A stretch of 64,000 nucleotides of DNA from Flavobacteriales bacterium (GTDB taxonomy: Bacteria; Bacteroidota; Bacteroidia; Flavobacteriales_D; Sanyastnellaceae): positions 1-64,000 of the forward strand of contig JAKVAX010000001.1 of assembly GCA_022447625.1 (NCBI GenBank), read 5' to 3'. Position 1 is the stretch's first letter. The number at the start of each line of letters is the position of its first letter. Below the pieces are notes generated by a model. It worked only from the letters and a program-made list of their open reading frames with translations. It searched no databases and had not been told where the DNA came from. Shown piece by piece: positions 33,711 through 42,987 of the stretch. Both the position numbers and the translations under genes were made by a program.

Positions 33711-36122
33711 ATGCAGCAAGACAAGAATTTTGATGAATACAAAGAGAGGTTAACCAACTTCTCCTATGAGTTCGACCTCGGGCTCTTTATTCACATTCTC
33801 AAAAAATCGCTCCCGTGGATGGTAACGATGATTGTCGTTGCCTTGGTGACAGGCTTCCTTTATCTCCGATATACGCCTGAAACCTATCAAGCAAAAGCCA
33901 TCCTCCAATTAGGTGAAGACGATAGCGCTAACCGCGTCTTGAATGTCAATACGCTGACTGAGGATAATAGCATTGATGGCAGGGTAGAGCTTATTCGTTC
34001 GAAGCTTCTCATTCAGAAGACCCTTGAAAACATGCCGGTAGAGATCTCTTACTTCGCGAAAGGAGAGATCTTGACCAATGAGCATTACATCCTCTCACCG
34101 TATCGCGTTGAAATCGATAGCATCTGGAATGACCGCTTCATCAACCGCACTATGGTGATGGAGTTCGATCAAGACCTGAACTTTGATCTTCTGGTAGGAG
34201 GTGAAAAGTACTCGGGAAGTCCAGGTAAACCAGTGAGTTTCGATGGTATGGTGTTGAATGTTGTCATCGTCAATGAAAAAGCATTAAGGGCATCGATCGA
34301 GGAGTACGAGCTGTATTTCCGTCTGAACAACACGAAGACTTTGGCGAATCGATTTGCCGGTGGGCTAGACATTCGCATCCTCAACAACACGGCGAAAACG
34401 GTTCAGATCTCTTACAAAGACAACAACCCTTACCTAGCCAAAGACTTTGTAAGTGCTTTGTCTTCTGAATTCATTCGCTTCGACCTAGAGAAACGCCAGC
34501 GTTCAGATGAAAATATCTTGAACTTCATTGATGCGCAGATTGATACGGTATTCGAACGCTTGAAGAATTCTGAGATTCTTCTGAACCAGTACAAGCAGTC
34601 GAATAAGATTACGGATCTACAGAGTATTTCGGGGGTATACCTCAATCGCTTAACGGACCTTGAAACGCGTGTGATTCAGTTGGAGGTTGAAGAGAAACTC
34701 CTCAATGAGGTAGAGTCACTTACTCAAAAGAGTTCAACCGAAATTGAGATCTACAACCTCGTTCCTCTCGTTGCTGGAAGCCAATATGAAAGCGCCCTCA
34801 GCGGACTTTTAGAAACTTTAGAACGTCTACTTCTCGCCAAAGAAGAAGCCCTATTCCGGGTTACCGAAGAAAACAACAAAGTACAATCGCTCGAGTATCA
34901 AATCGGAATCCAGAAAGAGATCATCGTAAAGACGATTGATGCGATGCGCGAGAAGATTGGAGCGCGCAAAGATGAACTCTATGCGCAGCTGAAAGAGATT
35001 GAAGAAGTATACTACGATTTACCAACCAAAGAGCTTGAGTTCGCACGTCTAGAGCGTCTGTTCAATATCAATGAGAAGTACTACACGATGCTTCTGGAAA
35101 AGCGCATCGAATATCGAATATCCAAAGAAGGGTTCGTTACGCAGAACCAAATCCTTGAAGAAGCTCGCCTACCGCAGACGCCAATCGCACCGAAGCGAAA
35201 CTTGATTTTAATCTCCTTCTTCTTGGCAGGACTCCTGTTGAGTTTCATCTTCATCTCAGTGCGCTATTTGTTGCACAATGAAATCACTTCATTGAATGAG
35301 GTAGTACGTCTTTCGAACGCTTCTATCAGCACTCTTGGAGTGATTCCGAAGTACAAGGAGAACGTTCCTGTTTCTATGCTCTTGGTAGATAGAAACCCGA
35401 AGTCACTCATTGCAGAGTCGTTCAGAACGATCCGAACGAACATGCAGTTCCTGAATAATGAGGATGGTCCTAAGATAGCTGCTGTTACCTCGACCATTAG
35501 TGGAGAGGGGAAGACCTTCATTGCTCTCAACTTAGCGGGAATCATTGCGTTTAGTGGTAAGCGTGTGGTCGTGATTGATCTTGACATGCGTAAGCCCAAG
35601 ATTCACAAAGGATTCGAGGTTGATAATGATCGTGGGATGAGCACCATTCTTATCGGACGCACTAGCATTGAAGAGTGCATTCGCAATAGTCAGCTCGATA
35701 ACCTAGATTTCATTACGGCCGGACCTATTCCACCGAACCCAAGTGAGTTGATCATTAGCAAAAAGATGGATGAGGTGATTGAGTCCCTCATGAAAGAGTA
35801 CGATATGGTCATCATTGATACACCGCCGGTTGGATTGGTGACCGATGGTATCGCCATTATCAACAAGGCTGATTTCCCATTGTACATCTTCCGCTCAGAC
35901 TACAGTAAGAAGAAGTTTATCCAGAACGTTGATCGTTTGATCAATGAGAATCAAATCTCGAAGTTGTCTGTCATTCTGAATGGTGTAGACTTCGACCGTA
36001 ACAAGTACGCATATAACTATGGGTACGGTTATGGTTACGGTTATGGAACTGGCTATGGCTACGGCTATTACGACGAAAAACAACCGAAGAAGAAAGGAAT
36101 ACTCAAGCCAAGAAAGAAATGA
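33711..36122 (+). CDS. polysaccharide co-polymerase and tyrosine kinase (Wzc-like)
   Basis: 803 aa. Wzz domain with membrane helix 1 (LPWMVTMIVVALVTGFLYL, about 32-50), a long periplasmic coiled-coil region, a GNVR-type segment, helix 2 (LILISFFLAGLLLSFIFISV, about 500), then the BY-kinase domain: Walker A STISGEGKTFIALNLAG, Walker A' VVVIDLDMRKPK, and Walker B MVIIDTPPVG. The C-terminus is a run of Tyr-Gly pairs (about residues 766-784), the expected autophosphorylation cluster, ending in KKKGILKPRKK. It controls chain length and couples synthesis to export through Wza. The stop overlaps the rfbC start (ATGA). Confidence 0.93.
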   Translation: MQQDKNFDEYKERLTNFSYEFDLGLFIHILKKSLPWMVTMIVVALVTGFLYLRYTPETYQAKAILQLGEDDSANRVLNVNTLTEDNSIDGRVELIRSKLLIQKTLENMPVEISYFAKGEILTNEHYILSPYRVEIDSIWNDRFINRTMVMEFDQDLNFDLLVGGEKYSGSPGKPVSFDGMVLNVVIVNEKALRASIEEYELYFRLNNTKTLANRFAGGLDIRILNNTAKTVQISYKDNNPYLAKDFVSALSSEFIRFDLEKRQRSDENILNFIDAQIDTVFERLKNSEILLNQYKQSNKITDLQSISGVYLNRLTDLETRVIQLEVEEKLLNEVESLTQKSSTEIEIYNLVPLVAGSQYESALSGLLETLERLLLAKEEALFRVTEENNKVQSLEYQIGIQKEIIVKTIDAMREKIGARKDELYAQLKEIEEVYYDLPTKELEFARLERLFNINEKYYTMLLEKRIEYRISKEGFVTQNQILEEARLPQTPIAPKRNLILISFFLAGLLLSFIFISVRYLLHNEITSLNEVVRLSNASISTLGVIPKYKENVPVSMLLVDRNPKSLIAESFRTIRTNMQFLNNEDGPKIAAVTSTISGEGKTFIALNLAGIIAFSGKRVVVIDLDMRKPKIHKGFEVDNDRGMSTILIGRTSIEECIRNSQLDNLDFITAGPIPPNPSELIISKKMDEVIESLMKEYDMVIIDTPPVGLVTDGIAIINKADFPLYIFRSDYSKKKFIQNVDRLINENQISKLSVILNGVDFDRNKYAYNYGYGYGYGYGTGYGYGYYDEKQPKKKGILKPRKK

Positions 36123-36664
36123 AGGTAAGTTCGACACCGATCGAAGGTTTGTTAGTCATCGAACCATCGGTCTTCCGAGATGATAGAGGGTACTTCTTCG
36201 AGCCATTCAATGATCGCCGATTTCAAGAGGCAACAGGACTAGATGTTACATTCGTTCAAGACAATGAGTCGCTTTCCAAAGCCTACACTGTGCGCGGTTT
36301 ACATTTTCAAGAACCACCAGTTCCACAAGGGAAATTAGTGCGCGTTTCGAGAGGAAAAGCGTTCGATGTAGCTGTTGATCTGCGCAAAGAATCGCCTACG
36401 TTCGGACAGCATCATATGGTGCTGCTAAGCGAGGAGAATAAACTTCAGTTCTGGATTCCTCCGGGCTTTGCTCATGGGTTTTTGACCCTTGAAGATGACA
36501 CAGTATTCAGTTATAAGTGCACGGGTTACTATGCTCCTGAATGCGAACGAACCTTGCGATGGAATGATCCTATTCTGGCCATCGATTGGGGTGTAGAAGA
36601 ACCGCTCATTAGCGAGAAAGATGCAGATGCACCTGGATGGGCTGAATATGAAAGTCCGTTCTAA
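36119..36664 (+). CDS. rfbC: dTDP-4-dehydrorhamnose 3,5-epimerase
   Basis: 181 aa, the family norm. IEPSVFRDDRGYFFEPFN at the start, SKAYTVRGLHFQEPP with the catalytic His, GKLVRVSRGKAFDVAVDLR, the active-site Tyr region in FSYKCTGYY, and DPILAIDWGVEEPLISEKDADAP at the end. It converts dTDP-4-keto-6-deoxyglucose to the L-rhamnose precursor. The other rml genes are not adjacent. It overlaps wzc and abuts the next gene, so it belongs to the exopolysaccharide operon; rhamnose or a related deoxysugar is probably part of the polymer. Confidence 0.93.
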   Translation: MKVSSTPIEGLLVIEPSVFRDDRGYFFEPFNDRRFQEATGLDVTFVQDNESLSKAYTVRGLHFQEPPVPQGKLVRVSRGKAFDVAVDLRKESPTFGQHHMVLLSEENKLQFWIPPGFAHGFLTLEDDTVFSYKCTGYYAPECERTLRWNDPILAIDWGVEEPLISEKDADAPGWAEYESPF

Positions 36665-37720
36665 ATGACACTAGCCACTGGACTCTTCATTCTTTGTGCC
36701 TTTGCGCTGTCAATAGCCGTGAATGGACTGCTCCTGCGTTTTCTTCGAACCTTAGGAACCAAGAATCAAGAGGCGAAACTCCAAGTTCGTTGGAGCGCGC
36801 AAACGAAGCCCACTATTGGCGGGATTTCATTCTTTACTGGCTTCCTTTTTTCTTTCCTATTCGCAGCGCTTGTAATAGATGACCCTCTGATGCCAATGTC
36901 TGCTCAAGTAGCCATTCTCATCGCTTCGACATTGGGGTTTGTCATGGGATTAGCCGATGATGCTTTCAATACGAAACCGTTATTGAAGTTCTTAGCACAA
37001 ATTGCCTGTGGTTTGATTCTCGCCTTCGGCGGAATAACCATTGACTTAGGAGTTGGAAGAGCCTTAGACATGTTCTTTACGGTGCTATGGGTGATTACAT
37101 TGATGAATTCCTTGAATATGTTAGACAACATGGATGGTGTTTCATCTTCGGTGGCGCTAACGATTTTAGGTGCGATTTGGTTTGTGCTTCCCACGGGGTC
37201 AGTAGTGTCGCTGATATGCTTGGGAATGATGCTCACCATCGGTGCCTTCCTCGTATTCAATTGGCATCCTTCCTCGATGTATATGGGGGATAGCGGTAGT
37301 CAGCTCATTGGAGTGATGGTTGCAGCGATGACCTTGGTGTATGCACAAGGAGAGTTAAGCTTTATTCCGGCAGGAGGGGCTTCACTTTTTGTGGGACTGA
37401 TCTTACTGTGTTTCACGACCCTATGTGATACGGCGGTAGTTACATCAAGTCGATTGATGTCAAAGAGATCGCCGTTTGTTGGAGGTCGTGATCATACCAC
37501 GCACAACCTGTCTTATCTAGGTTTAAAAGATAATTTGATCGCCTTCATTTATTTTGTTTGGAATATTCTGAATGCTACGCTGGCAATCTTTTTGCTCACG
37601 TATACTAAAGAAGGAATTACACGTTGGTTATTAGGAGTTGTATTATACATGCTCCTCGTTTTTATATCTTTCTTAATCGTATCGCGTAAGAACTTACACA
37701 AGGGAAAATACACCTATTAA
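36665..37720 (+). CDS. undecaprenyl-phosphate sugar-1-phosphate transferase (WecA/MraY family)
   Basis: 351 aa, about 10-11 membrane helices. Family residues: GLADDAFNTKPLLKFLAQI (two Asp), MNSLNMLDNMDGVSSSVA, FNWHPSSMYMGDSGSQLIGV and FVGGRDHTTHNLSYLGL (the His-rich loop). It is nearer to the WecA/TagO group than to MraY, since the operon is for surface polysaccharide. It would attach the first sugar phosphate to undecaprenyl phosphate. The ATG directly follows the rfbC stop codon with no gap. Confidence 0.9.
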   Translation: MTLATGLFILCAFALSIAVNGLLLRFLRTLGTKNQEAKLQVRWSAQTKPTIGGISFFTGFLFSFLFAALVIDDPLMPMSAQVAILIASTLGFVMGLADDAFNTKPLLKFLAQIACGLILAFGGITIDLGVGRALDMFFTVLWVITLMNSLNMLDNMDGVSSSVALTILGAIWFVLPTGSVVSLICLGMMLTIGAFLVFNWHPSSMYMGDSGSQLIGVMVAAMTLVYAQGELSFIPAGGASLFVGLILLCFTTLCDTAVVTSSRLMSKRSPFVGGRDHTTHNLSYLGLKDNLIAFIYFVWNILNATLAIFLLTYTKEGITRWLLGVVLYMLLVFISFLIVSRKNLHKGKYTY

Positions 37721-37721
37721 T

Positions 37722-38651
37722 ATGGCACGCTCTATCCGTTTTTTGACCACGACGTTATCAGTGGCAGGAGTTCTCCTAATCGCTTACTTCCTCATGGGGT
37801 ATTCAAAGCCGATTCCTGAACGAAAGGCAGATGAGATGTACAAAGATCATGTCGAAGAAAACTACAAGGTCTTTAGTCTAGCGACCCCAGAAGAAGTGTA
37901 TTTCGCAGGTGAACGAGTGCCTATGGAAACCTTTGGTGTGCGTGAGAAACTCGATCGCGAGCTACTGGTGAATACCTATTGGCATAGCAATACCTTCTTG
38001 ACTTTCAAGCGCGCGAATCGCTGGTTCCCGGTCATTGAGCCAATCCTTGAAAAGAATGGTGTGCCTGATGATTTCAAGTACCTAGCAGTGATTGAAAGTG
38101 GCTTGACCAATGCCGTGTCTCCAGCAGGAGCAACGGGGTTCTGGCAGTTCATGAAGACCACTGGTAAGAGCTATGGTCTAGAAATTACCAGCGAGGTGGA
38201 TGAGCGTTACCACGTTGAAAAATCGACAGAAGCGGCGTGTCAATACCTCCTTGATGCTTACGAGAAATATGGAGATTGGGCCTTAGTAGCAGCTTCGTAC
38301 AACATGGGTATGGGCGGTGTGAATAAGCAGCTCAAAAACCAGCAAGTAGATGAGTATTGGGATCTTCTCTTAAATCAAGAGACCGGACGTTACGTTTACC
38401 GCATCTTGGCGATCAAAGAGATCTTGAACAATAGCGGAGATTACGGATTCGTTCTTCGTCCAAAAGACCTCTACGAGCCCTACGAAACGCGCACTGTGAT
38501 GCTGGACTCAGCCGTTGCTGATTTTGCTTCATACGCGAAAGAGCAAGGGGTGAATTACAACATCCTAAAGACCATGAATCCATGGTTGCGCAAGGCTTCG
38601 CTGACGAACAAGTACAAGAAGCAGTACCAGATTGTTCTTCCTGCTGAATAG
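37722..38651 (+). CDS. lytic transglycosylase (SLT, MltD-like)
   Basis: 309 aa. N-terminal membrane anchor or signal (TTTLSVAGVLLIAYFLMGYS), then a Slt/lysozyme-like domain (about 110-260): catalytic Glu in LAVIESGLTNAVSPAGATG, FWQFMKTTGKSYGL, and AASYNMGMGGVNKQL. The last 25 residues (MNPWLRKASLTNKYKKQYQI) look like one LysM remnant. It cuts peptidoglycan glycan strands, perhaps to make room for the Wza complex; that link rests only on its being last in the operon, one base after the transferase stop. It converges with the CoA transferase gene, two bases apart. Confidence 0.88.
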   Translation: MARSIRFLTTTLSVAGVLLIAYFLMGYSKPIPERKADEMYKDHVEENYKVFSLATPEEVYFAGERVPMETFGVREKLDRELLVNTYWHSNTFLTFKRANRWFPVIEPILEKNGVPDDFKYLAVIESGLTNAVSPAGATGFWQFMKTTGKSYGLEITSEVDERYHVEKSTEAACQYLLDAYEKYGDWALVAASYNMGMGGVNKQLKNQQVDEYWDLLLNQETGRYVYRILAIKEILNNSGDYGFVLRPKDLYEPYETRTVMLDSAVADFASYAKEQGVNYNILKTMNPWLRKASLTNKYKKQYQIVLPAE

Positions 38652-38653
38652 TG

Positions 38654-39712
38654 TCAGTTGCGCTTGAATGCCACCGAAGACAATCGTGTGGTCATCATTC
38701 CTTCCTGTTCTTCTTCTAGTTTCATTGATTTCGCTAGCGCGGAATCGCATACTTCGTCCATTGAACGAATGCTCCCTGCTGGGACAAAATTTTCATGGCA
38801 CCATACTAGGAAAGGGGCTGCTTGCTGTTGAGCAAACAGCGGCGCCAACGCTTCATTTAACAATTGACGATGACTAACACGTTGAGGGTTCGTTTGGAAG
38901 CGACGGTCACTCGCTAATTCTGGTGCACCGAGATGGGTAACCATCTTTTCAAACTGTCGGTCGCTACCAATGGCGAGAACGATCCATTTGTTATCGTGAC
39001 TTTTATAGAGATCTCCATAAGGAGCGATGTTAGGGTGCTGTGTACCCAATGGTTGAGCAACATGACCTGCCATTAAATAATTGCTGGCTTGATTCACTAA
39101 GGCGGCCAGGGCAGAACCTTCGAGCGAAACGTTGAATGAACTGCCTTTTCCAGTGCGCTCTCGTTGATACAAACCGAGCAATATACTTTGCTTCATTTGA
39201 TGCGCAGCAAGAACGTCAATCAAGGCCACGGGCATTTTTATCGGCCCTGAGCTCGATGATCCGTTCATATACATGAAACCTGTTTCAGCTTGCAATACCA
39301 CGTCGTAGGCGACCCTATCGAGTGTGAATTCAAATCCTTGAAGATGACAATGGACGAGGTGGGGGTGAAGAGAGGCGATGCTTTCAGGAGTGAGACTAAA
39401 CTTCTCCAAGTCGGCATGCTTGTAATTCTCAATGAGTACATCGCACTCTTCCATCCAACGATGAATCTGTTGTTGTGCGCTCGGCTCGCTTAGATCCAGA
39501 TAGTGAACTTCTTTGCCGTAGTTGACACTCGCATAGTAAGCAGAAACACCGTCGGATGATTCATTCGGCAATCGCCAATTGCGGGTGACATCGCCTCCCG
39601 GTTTTTCAACTTTAATAACGTGAGCTCCGAGTTCAGCTAAGAAAGTGCCAACGGAAGGTCCGGCCAGTACACTTGAAAGGTCAAGTACTTTGAGGTGTTC
39701 GAGTTCTTTCAC
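38654..39712 (-). CDS. CaiB/BaiF family (family III) CoA transferase
   Basis: 352 aa. LKVLDLSSVLAGPSVGTFLAELGA at the N-terminus, HVIKVEKPGGDVTRNW, LDLSEPSAQQQIHRWMEECDVLIENYK, and later GTQHPNIAPYGDLYKSHD, with the expected catalytic Asp region replaced by the generic DVVLQAETGFM. It transfers CoA between acids, substrate unknown. GTG start. The frame begins 14 bases after the photolyase stop, so both are likely co-transcribed, though no functional link is known. Confidence 0.85.
   Translation of the reverse strand: MKELEHLKVLDLSSVLAGPSVGTFLAELGAHVIKVEKPGGDVTRNWRLPNESSDGVSAYYASVNYGKEVHYLDLSEPSAQQQIHRWMEECDVLIENYKHADLEKFSLTPESIASLHPHLVHCHLQGFEFTLDRVAYDVVLQAETGFMYMNGSSSSGPIKMPVALIDVLAAHQMKQSILLGLYQRERTGKGSSFNVSLEGSALAALVNQASNYLMAGHVAQPLGTQHPNIAPYGDLYKSHDNKWIVLAIGSDRQFEKMVTHLGAPELASDRRFQTNPQRVSHRQLLNEALAPLFAQQQAAPFLVWCHENFVPAGSIRSMDEVCDSALAKSMKLEEEQEGMMTTRLSSVAFKRN
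38731..38744 (+). repeat. 14-mer motif TCGCTAGCGCGGAA, exact copy (template strand of the gene)
   Basis: Exact copy on the plus strand, inside the CoA transferase gene that is read on the minus strand, where it appears as S-A-L-A-K. It is the only one of the eight copies on the non-coding strand of its gene. Confidence 0.8.
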
Positions 39713-39725
39713 AGTTCAAATGTAA

Positions 39726-41024
39726 CTATGAAAGGGCTTCCTTAAAGGTGTCAATTGCTCGTTGACGAGCTGATTTATGTTCTACAATAGGTTGCGGGTA
39801 GCTCGGGGTGCCATATTCCGGTACCCAACGTCTGATGTACTTAAATTCTGGATCAAACTTCTTTTGCTGAGATTCAGGGTTGAAAACACGGAAGTAAGGA
39901 GCGGCGTCGGCCCCACTGCTGGCGGCCCATTGCCATCCACCAATATTGCTTGCTAATTCAAAGTCTAGAAGTTTCTCAGCAAAGTATCGTTCTCCCCAGC
40001 GCCAATCAATCAGCAAGTGCTTTGTGAGAAAGCTGGCAACGATCATACGCACGCGGTTATGCATGAATCCAGTAGCATTCAACTCCCGCATGCCGGCATC
40101 TACAATCGGGTAACCTGTTTTGCCTGCACACCAGGCGTTGAAGTGGTCTTCATTGTTATCCCAAGGAATCAGATCGTATTTCGCTTTAAAGGCTTGGTCT
40201 ACTGAGTGGGGGAAATGAAAGATGAGCATCTGGTAAAAGTCGCGCCAGATCAATTCATTGAGCCATTTCTCACTATACATCGTCCCTTTCCGCGCTAGCG
40301 AACGAATTGAAACCGTACCAAAACGAAGATGTAAACTCAAACGTGAAGTTCCCTTGATTGATGGCATGTCGCGCTTGTCTCCATAAACTTCGAGCAACTC
40401 CGAATCAACCGTACGGCCAGGGAATTCTGTTGAAGTCTCTTCGAAGCCCATCGATGTAAGACTTGGAAGTTGAGAAGTGGCGCCGGTGTGAAGATTAGCT
40501 AAGGCTCCCTTGGAATCAAAAGCATCGTACTGTCCTGAGACAAGTGTCTTTTTCCACTTCTTCATGTAAGGAGTGAAAACAGTGTAGGGCAATCCATCGT
40601 CTTTAACGACTTCTGACTTCTCGAAGATGACATGGTCTTTGCTCCCTATGAGAGGAATGTCTTGGTTCTGCAGAAAACTGAAAATACTCTTGTCTCTTTC
40701 TAGAGCATACGGTTCATAATCACGATTGCAAAAAACCTTAGCAACTGGATAATCTTTCAAGATTTGTGGCCAGACATCATGGAGAGTACCGTAATATACG
40801 TGAAGACTACTTCCTGCTTTTTCGTATTCGTTGGTAAGTCGAGCTAATTCTTGGTGAATGAAAACCACGCGTGCATCCGTTGTCGAAAGTTTGTTAAGAA
40901 TACCCTTGTCAAAAATGAACACTGGTTGAACAGGTGAACCGTTGGATAGGGCCTTGTAAAGACCAGCATTATCTTCAATGCGAAGATCTCTGCGATGCCA
41001 GAAAATATTTACCACGTCAGCCAT
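39726..41024 (-). CDS. phrB: deoxyribodipyrimidine photolyase
   Basis: 432 aa. N-terminal photolyase domain (NIFWHRRDLRIEDNAGLYKAL) and FAD-binding C-terminal domain: WLNELIWRDFYQMLIFHFP, GYPIVDAGMRELNATGFMHNR, ASFLTKHLLIDWRWGE, SNIGGWQWAASSGADAAPYFR. The W-Q-W-x-x-S-[ST]-G stretch fits class I CPD photolyases rather than cryptochromes, but (6-4) activity cannot be excluded from sequence alone. It repairs UV-induced pyrimidine dimers with light. It is preceded by an intrinsic terminator and small ORF that may form a leader (see findings). Confidence 0.92.
   Translation of the reverse strand: MADVVNIFWHRRDLRIEDNAGLYKALSNGSPVQPVFIFDKGILNKLSTTDARVVFIHQELARLTNEYEKAGSSLHVYYGTLHDVWPQILKDYPVAKVFCNRDYEPYALERDKSIFSFLQNQDIPLIGSKDHVIFEKSEVVKDDGLPYTVFTPYMKKWKKTLVSGQYDAFDSKGALANLHTGATSQLPSLTSMGFEETSTEFPGRTVDSELLEVYGDKRDMPSIKGTSRLSLHLRFGTVSIRSLARKGTMYSEKWLNELIWRDFYQMLIFHFPHSVDQAFKAKYDLIPWDNNEDHFNAWCAGKTGYPIVDAGMRELNATGFMHNRVRMIVASFLTKHLLIDWRWGERYFAEKLLDFELASNIGGWQWAASSGADAAPYFRVFNPESQQKKFDPEFKYIRRWVPEYGTPSYPQPIVEHKSARQRAIDTFKEALS
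40288..40301 (-). repeat. 14-mer motif TCGCTAGCGCGGAA, exact copy
   Basis: Exact copy on the coding strand of phrB, read as S-L-A-R-K. Confidence 0.8.
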
Positions 41025-41046
41025 TTCGATACAATGTAAAAAGATA

Positions 41047-41070
41047 ATAGCCCGGCAAAGACCGGGCTAT
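41047..41070 (-). terminator. intrinsic terminator upstream of phrB
   Basis: Minus strand: ATAGCCCGG, loop TCTTTG, CCGGGCTAT, then TATCTTTTT, a 9-bp stem with a T-rich tail. It lies only 23 bases before the phrB start codon and would stop leftward transcription before it reaches phrB. Confidence 0.75.
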
Positions 41071-41092
41071 CGTCCAAAATCAAATGATTGAT

Positions 41093-41164
41093 TTAACACC
41101 TTACGATCGCTAAGCGGTTGCCCGCCTGCTGAGTGAAGAACAGCGACTTGAGCCAGAAGTTCAT
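41093..41164 (-). other. short ORF ahead of the phrB terminator (possible leader or small RNA)
   Basis: ATG at 41162-41164, 23 codons, stop at 41093-41095; product starts MNFWLKSLFFTQQAG and ends NRLAIVRC. It ends 22 bases before the terminator stem. No ribosome site or promoter stands out. The remainder of the intergenic region (41165-41433) contains no gene I can support; it lies between the two divergent genes phrB and the fasciclin gene, and probably carries both promoters. Confidence 0.35.
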
Positions 41165-41433
41165 TGAGAAAGAAATTTCACCAAAAAATCACCTTGGATG
41201 TTTCCAATGGTTGAAAGGAGTTCACCGATCACTATTCGTGGAGTGAATGAATCTAGAGACTGATAATGTGCAATTTGTACCCTCCAAATGTTTCTTTAAA
41301 CCCTCTGAGGGAACAGGTGTTTTGTACACTAAGGGCCGGTGAAACCTCAACTAATGTTTAACGAAAATGAAAAAAGATTAAACAAAATAAAGCCCTTCAT
41401 GTTATGAATGCTCAAACCATTTAAACAATTTTC

Positions 41434-42966
41434 ATGAAACGGTTTCTCTACACCTTTACTTTACTGCTCGCAACCATTTCGTTGTCAGCACAAACAGTAG
41501 TGAACGTGATCGTCGACAGCGACGTTCATGAGACACTCGAAACGGCAGTAATAGCCGCTGAGTTAGATGATGATCTGTCAGGCGACGGGCCCTTCACGGT
41601 TTTCGCGCCAACAGACGCAGCATTTGAAGCATTACCTGACGGAGCATTGGACGGATTACTTGCGGATCCAACTGGCGCTTTAGCAGACGTTCTTCTTTAC
41701 CACGTACATGGTGGAGACTTAGAAAGCACTGACCTTATGGAAGGAGCACTAAGTACACTTCTTGGTGAAGATGTAACAGTTTCTTTTGATGGAATGATGG
41801 TCATGATCAATGATGCCCTTGTTACCATTGCAAACCTTCCAGCTACGAACGGAGTAGTACACGTAATTGACGCAGTACTTCTACCACCAGCGCCACTACC
41901 GGTAACAGTAGTTGAAATCATCGTGAACTCTGAAGATCACGAGACGCTAGAAACTGCGGTTATCGCAGCAGAACTAGACGACGATCTTTCAGGAGACGGC
42001 CCATTCACTGTATTTGCACCAACAGATGCAGCGTTTGAGAACCTACCTGAAGGAGCATTGGATGATCTTCTTGCAGATCCAACAGGAGCACTAGCAGACG
42101 TATTGCTTTACCACGTAGCATCAGGAGCAGTTCTTTCAGACGCACTCTCTGATGGACAAATGATCGAGACACTACTCGGGCCAGACGTAGAAGTATCTAT
42201 TGATGGTGATATGGTAATGATCAACGACGCGATGGTAACCATTGCGAACTTGGAAGCAGACAACGGAGTAGTACACGTAATTGACGCAGTACTCCTTCCA
42301 CCTGCGGATAACCCAGCAACGGTAGTAGATATCATCGTAGCTTCTGAAGACCACGAGATTCTAGAAGCAGCAGTTATCGCAGCGGATTTGGTTGACGATC
42401 TTTCAGGAGACGGCCCATTCACTGTATTTGCACCAACAGATGATGCATTCGGAAACCTTCCTGAAGGATTGCTCGACGATCTTTTAGCAGATCCTGAAGG
42501 AGCATTGGCGAACATCCTTCTGTACCACGTAGCAGGAGTAAACGCCCTTTCTGGAGACCTTAGCGACGGCCAAGCTGTTGGGACATTGCAAGGAGAAGAC
42601 GTAGTTATCTCTATCACTGGTGAAATGGTGATGGTGAATGACGCGAACGTAACGACTGCTAACCTGGTAGCAGACAACGGAGTCGTCCACGTGATTGATG
42701 CTGTATTGACACCTCCAACATCAGTTGATGAAGTAGACGCATCAGATATCGTGGTTTACCCGAACCCAGCGCAGAACATCGTGAATATCCAAGGTGTAAA
42801 TGCTGGAGCGCGTTACACGGTAATCGATCAGGCTGGACGTGTTGTTGCTCAGAGCACATTCACTGGAGCCAACACTATTGACGTTTCAGACTACGAAGCA
42901 GGACTATACACACTTATCATCTCAGATAATACAACGTTGACTGCGAAGCAGTTTATGGTAAAGTAA
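41434..42966 (+). CDS. secreted protein with three fasciclin (FAS1) domains and a T9SS type A sorting domain
   Basis: 510 aa. Signal peptide 1-19 (TISLSAQ). Three FAS1 repeats (about 22-150, 155-290, 295-430), each with the H1 motif DGPFTVFAPTDAAF and the H2-like region NGVVHVIDAVLLPP. The C-terminus (VVYPNPAQNIVNIQG..GLYTLIISDNTTLTAKQFMVK, about 440-510) is the T9SS type A signal, so it should be exported and attached to the cell surface. FAS1 domains mediate adhesion. The repeats are very alike at the DNA level, including 49 identical bases. Monocistronic, with terminator. Confidence 0.93.
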   Translation: MKRFLYTFTLLLATISLSAQTVVNVIVDSDVHETLETAVIAAELDDDLSGDGPFTVFAPTDAAFEALPDGALDGLLADPTGALADVLLYHVHGGDLESTDLMEGALSTLLGEDVTVSFDGMMVMINDALVTIANLPATNGVVHVIDAVLLPPAPLPVTVVEIIVNSEDHETLETAVIAAELDDDLSGDGPFTVFAPTDAAFENLPEGALDDLLADPTGALADVLLYHVASGAVLSDALSDGQMIETLLGPDVEVSIDGDMVMINDAMVTIANLEADNGVVHVIDAVLLPPADNPATVVDIIVASEDHEILEAAVIAADLVDDLSGDGPFTVFAPTDDAFGNLPEGLLDDLLADPEGALANILLYHVAGVNALSGDLSDGQAVGTLQGEDVVISITGEMVMVNDANVTTANLVADNGVVHVIDAVLTPPTSVDEVDASDIVVYPNPAQNIVNIQGVNAGARYTVIDQAGRVVAQSTFTGANTIDVSDYEAGLYTLIISDNTTLTAKQFMVK

Positions 42967-42987
42967 AGATCAGAGAGTATACCAGAG

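Noticed and set aside
42108-42677. 189-residue antisense frame in the fasciclin gene
   Set aside because: Ser/Thr/Ala-rich shadow produced by the codon bias and internal repetition of the sense gene.
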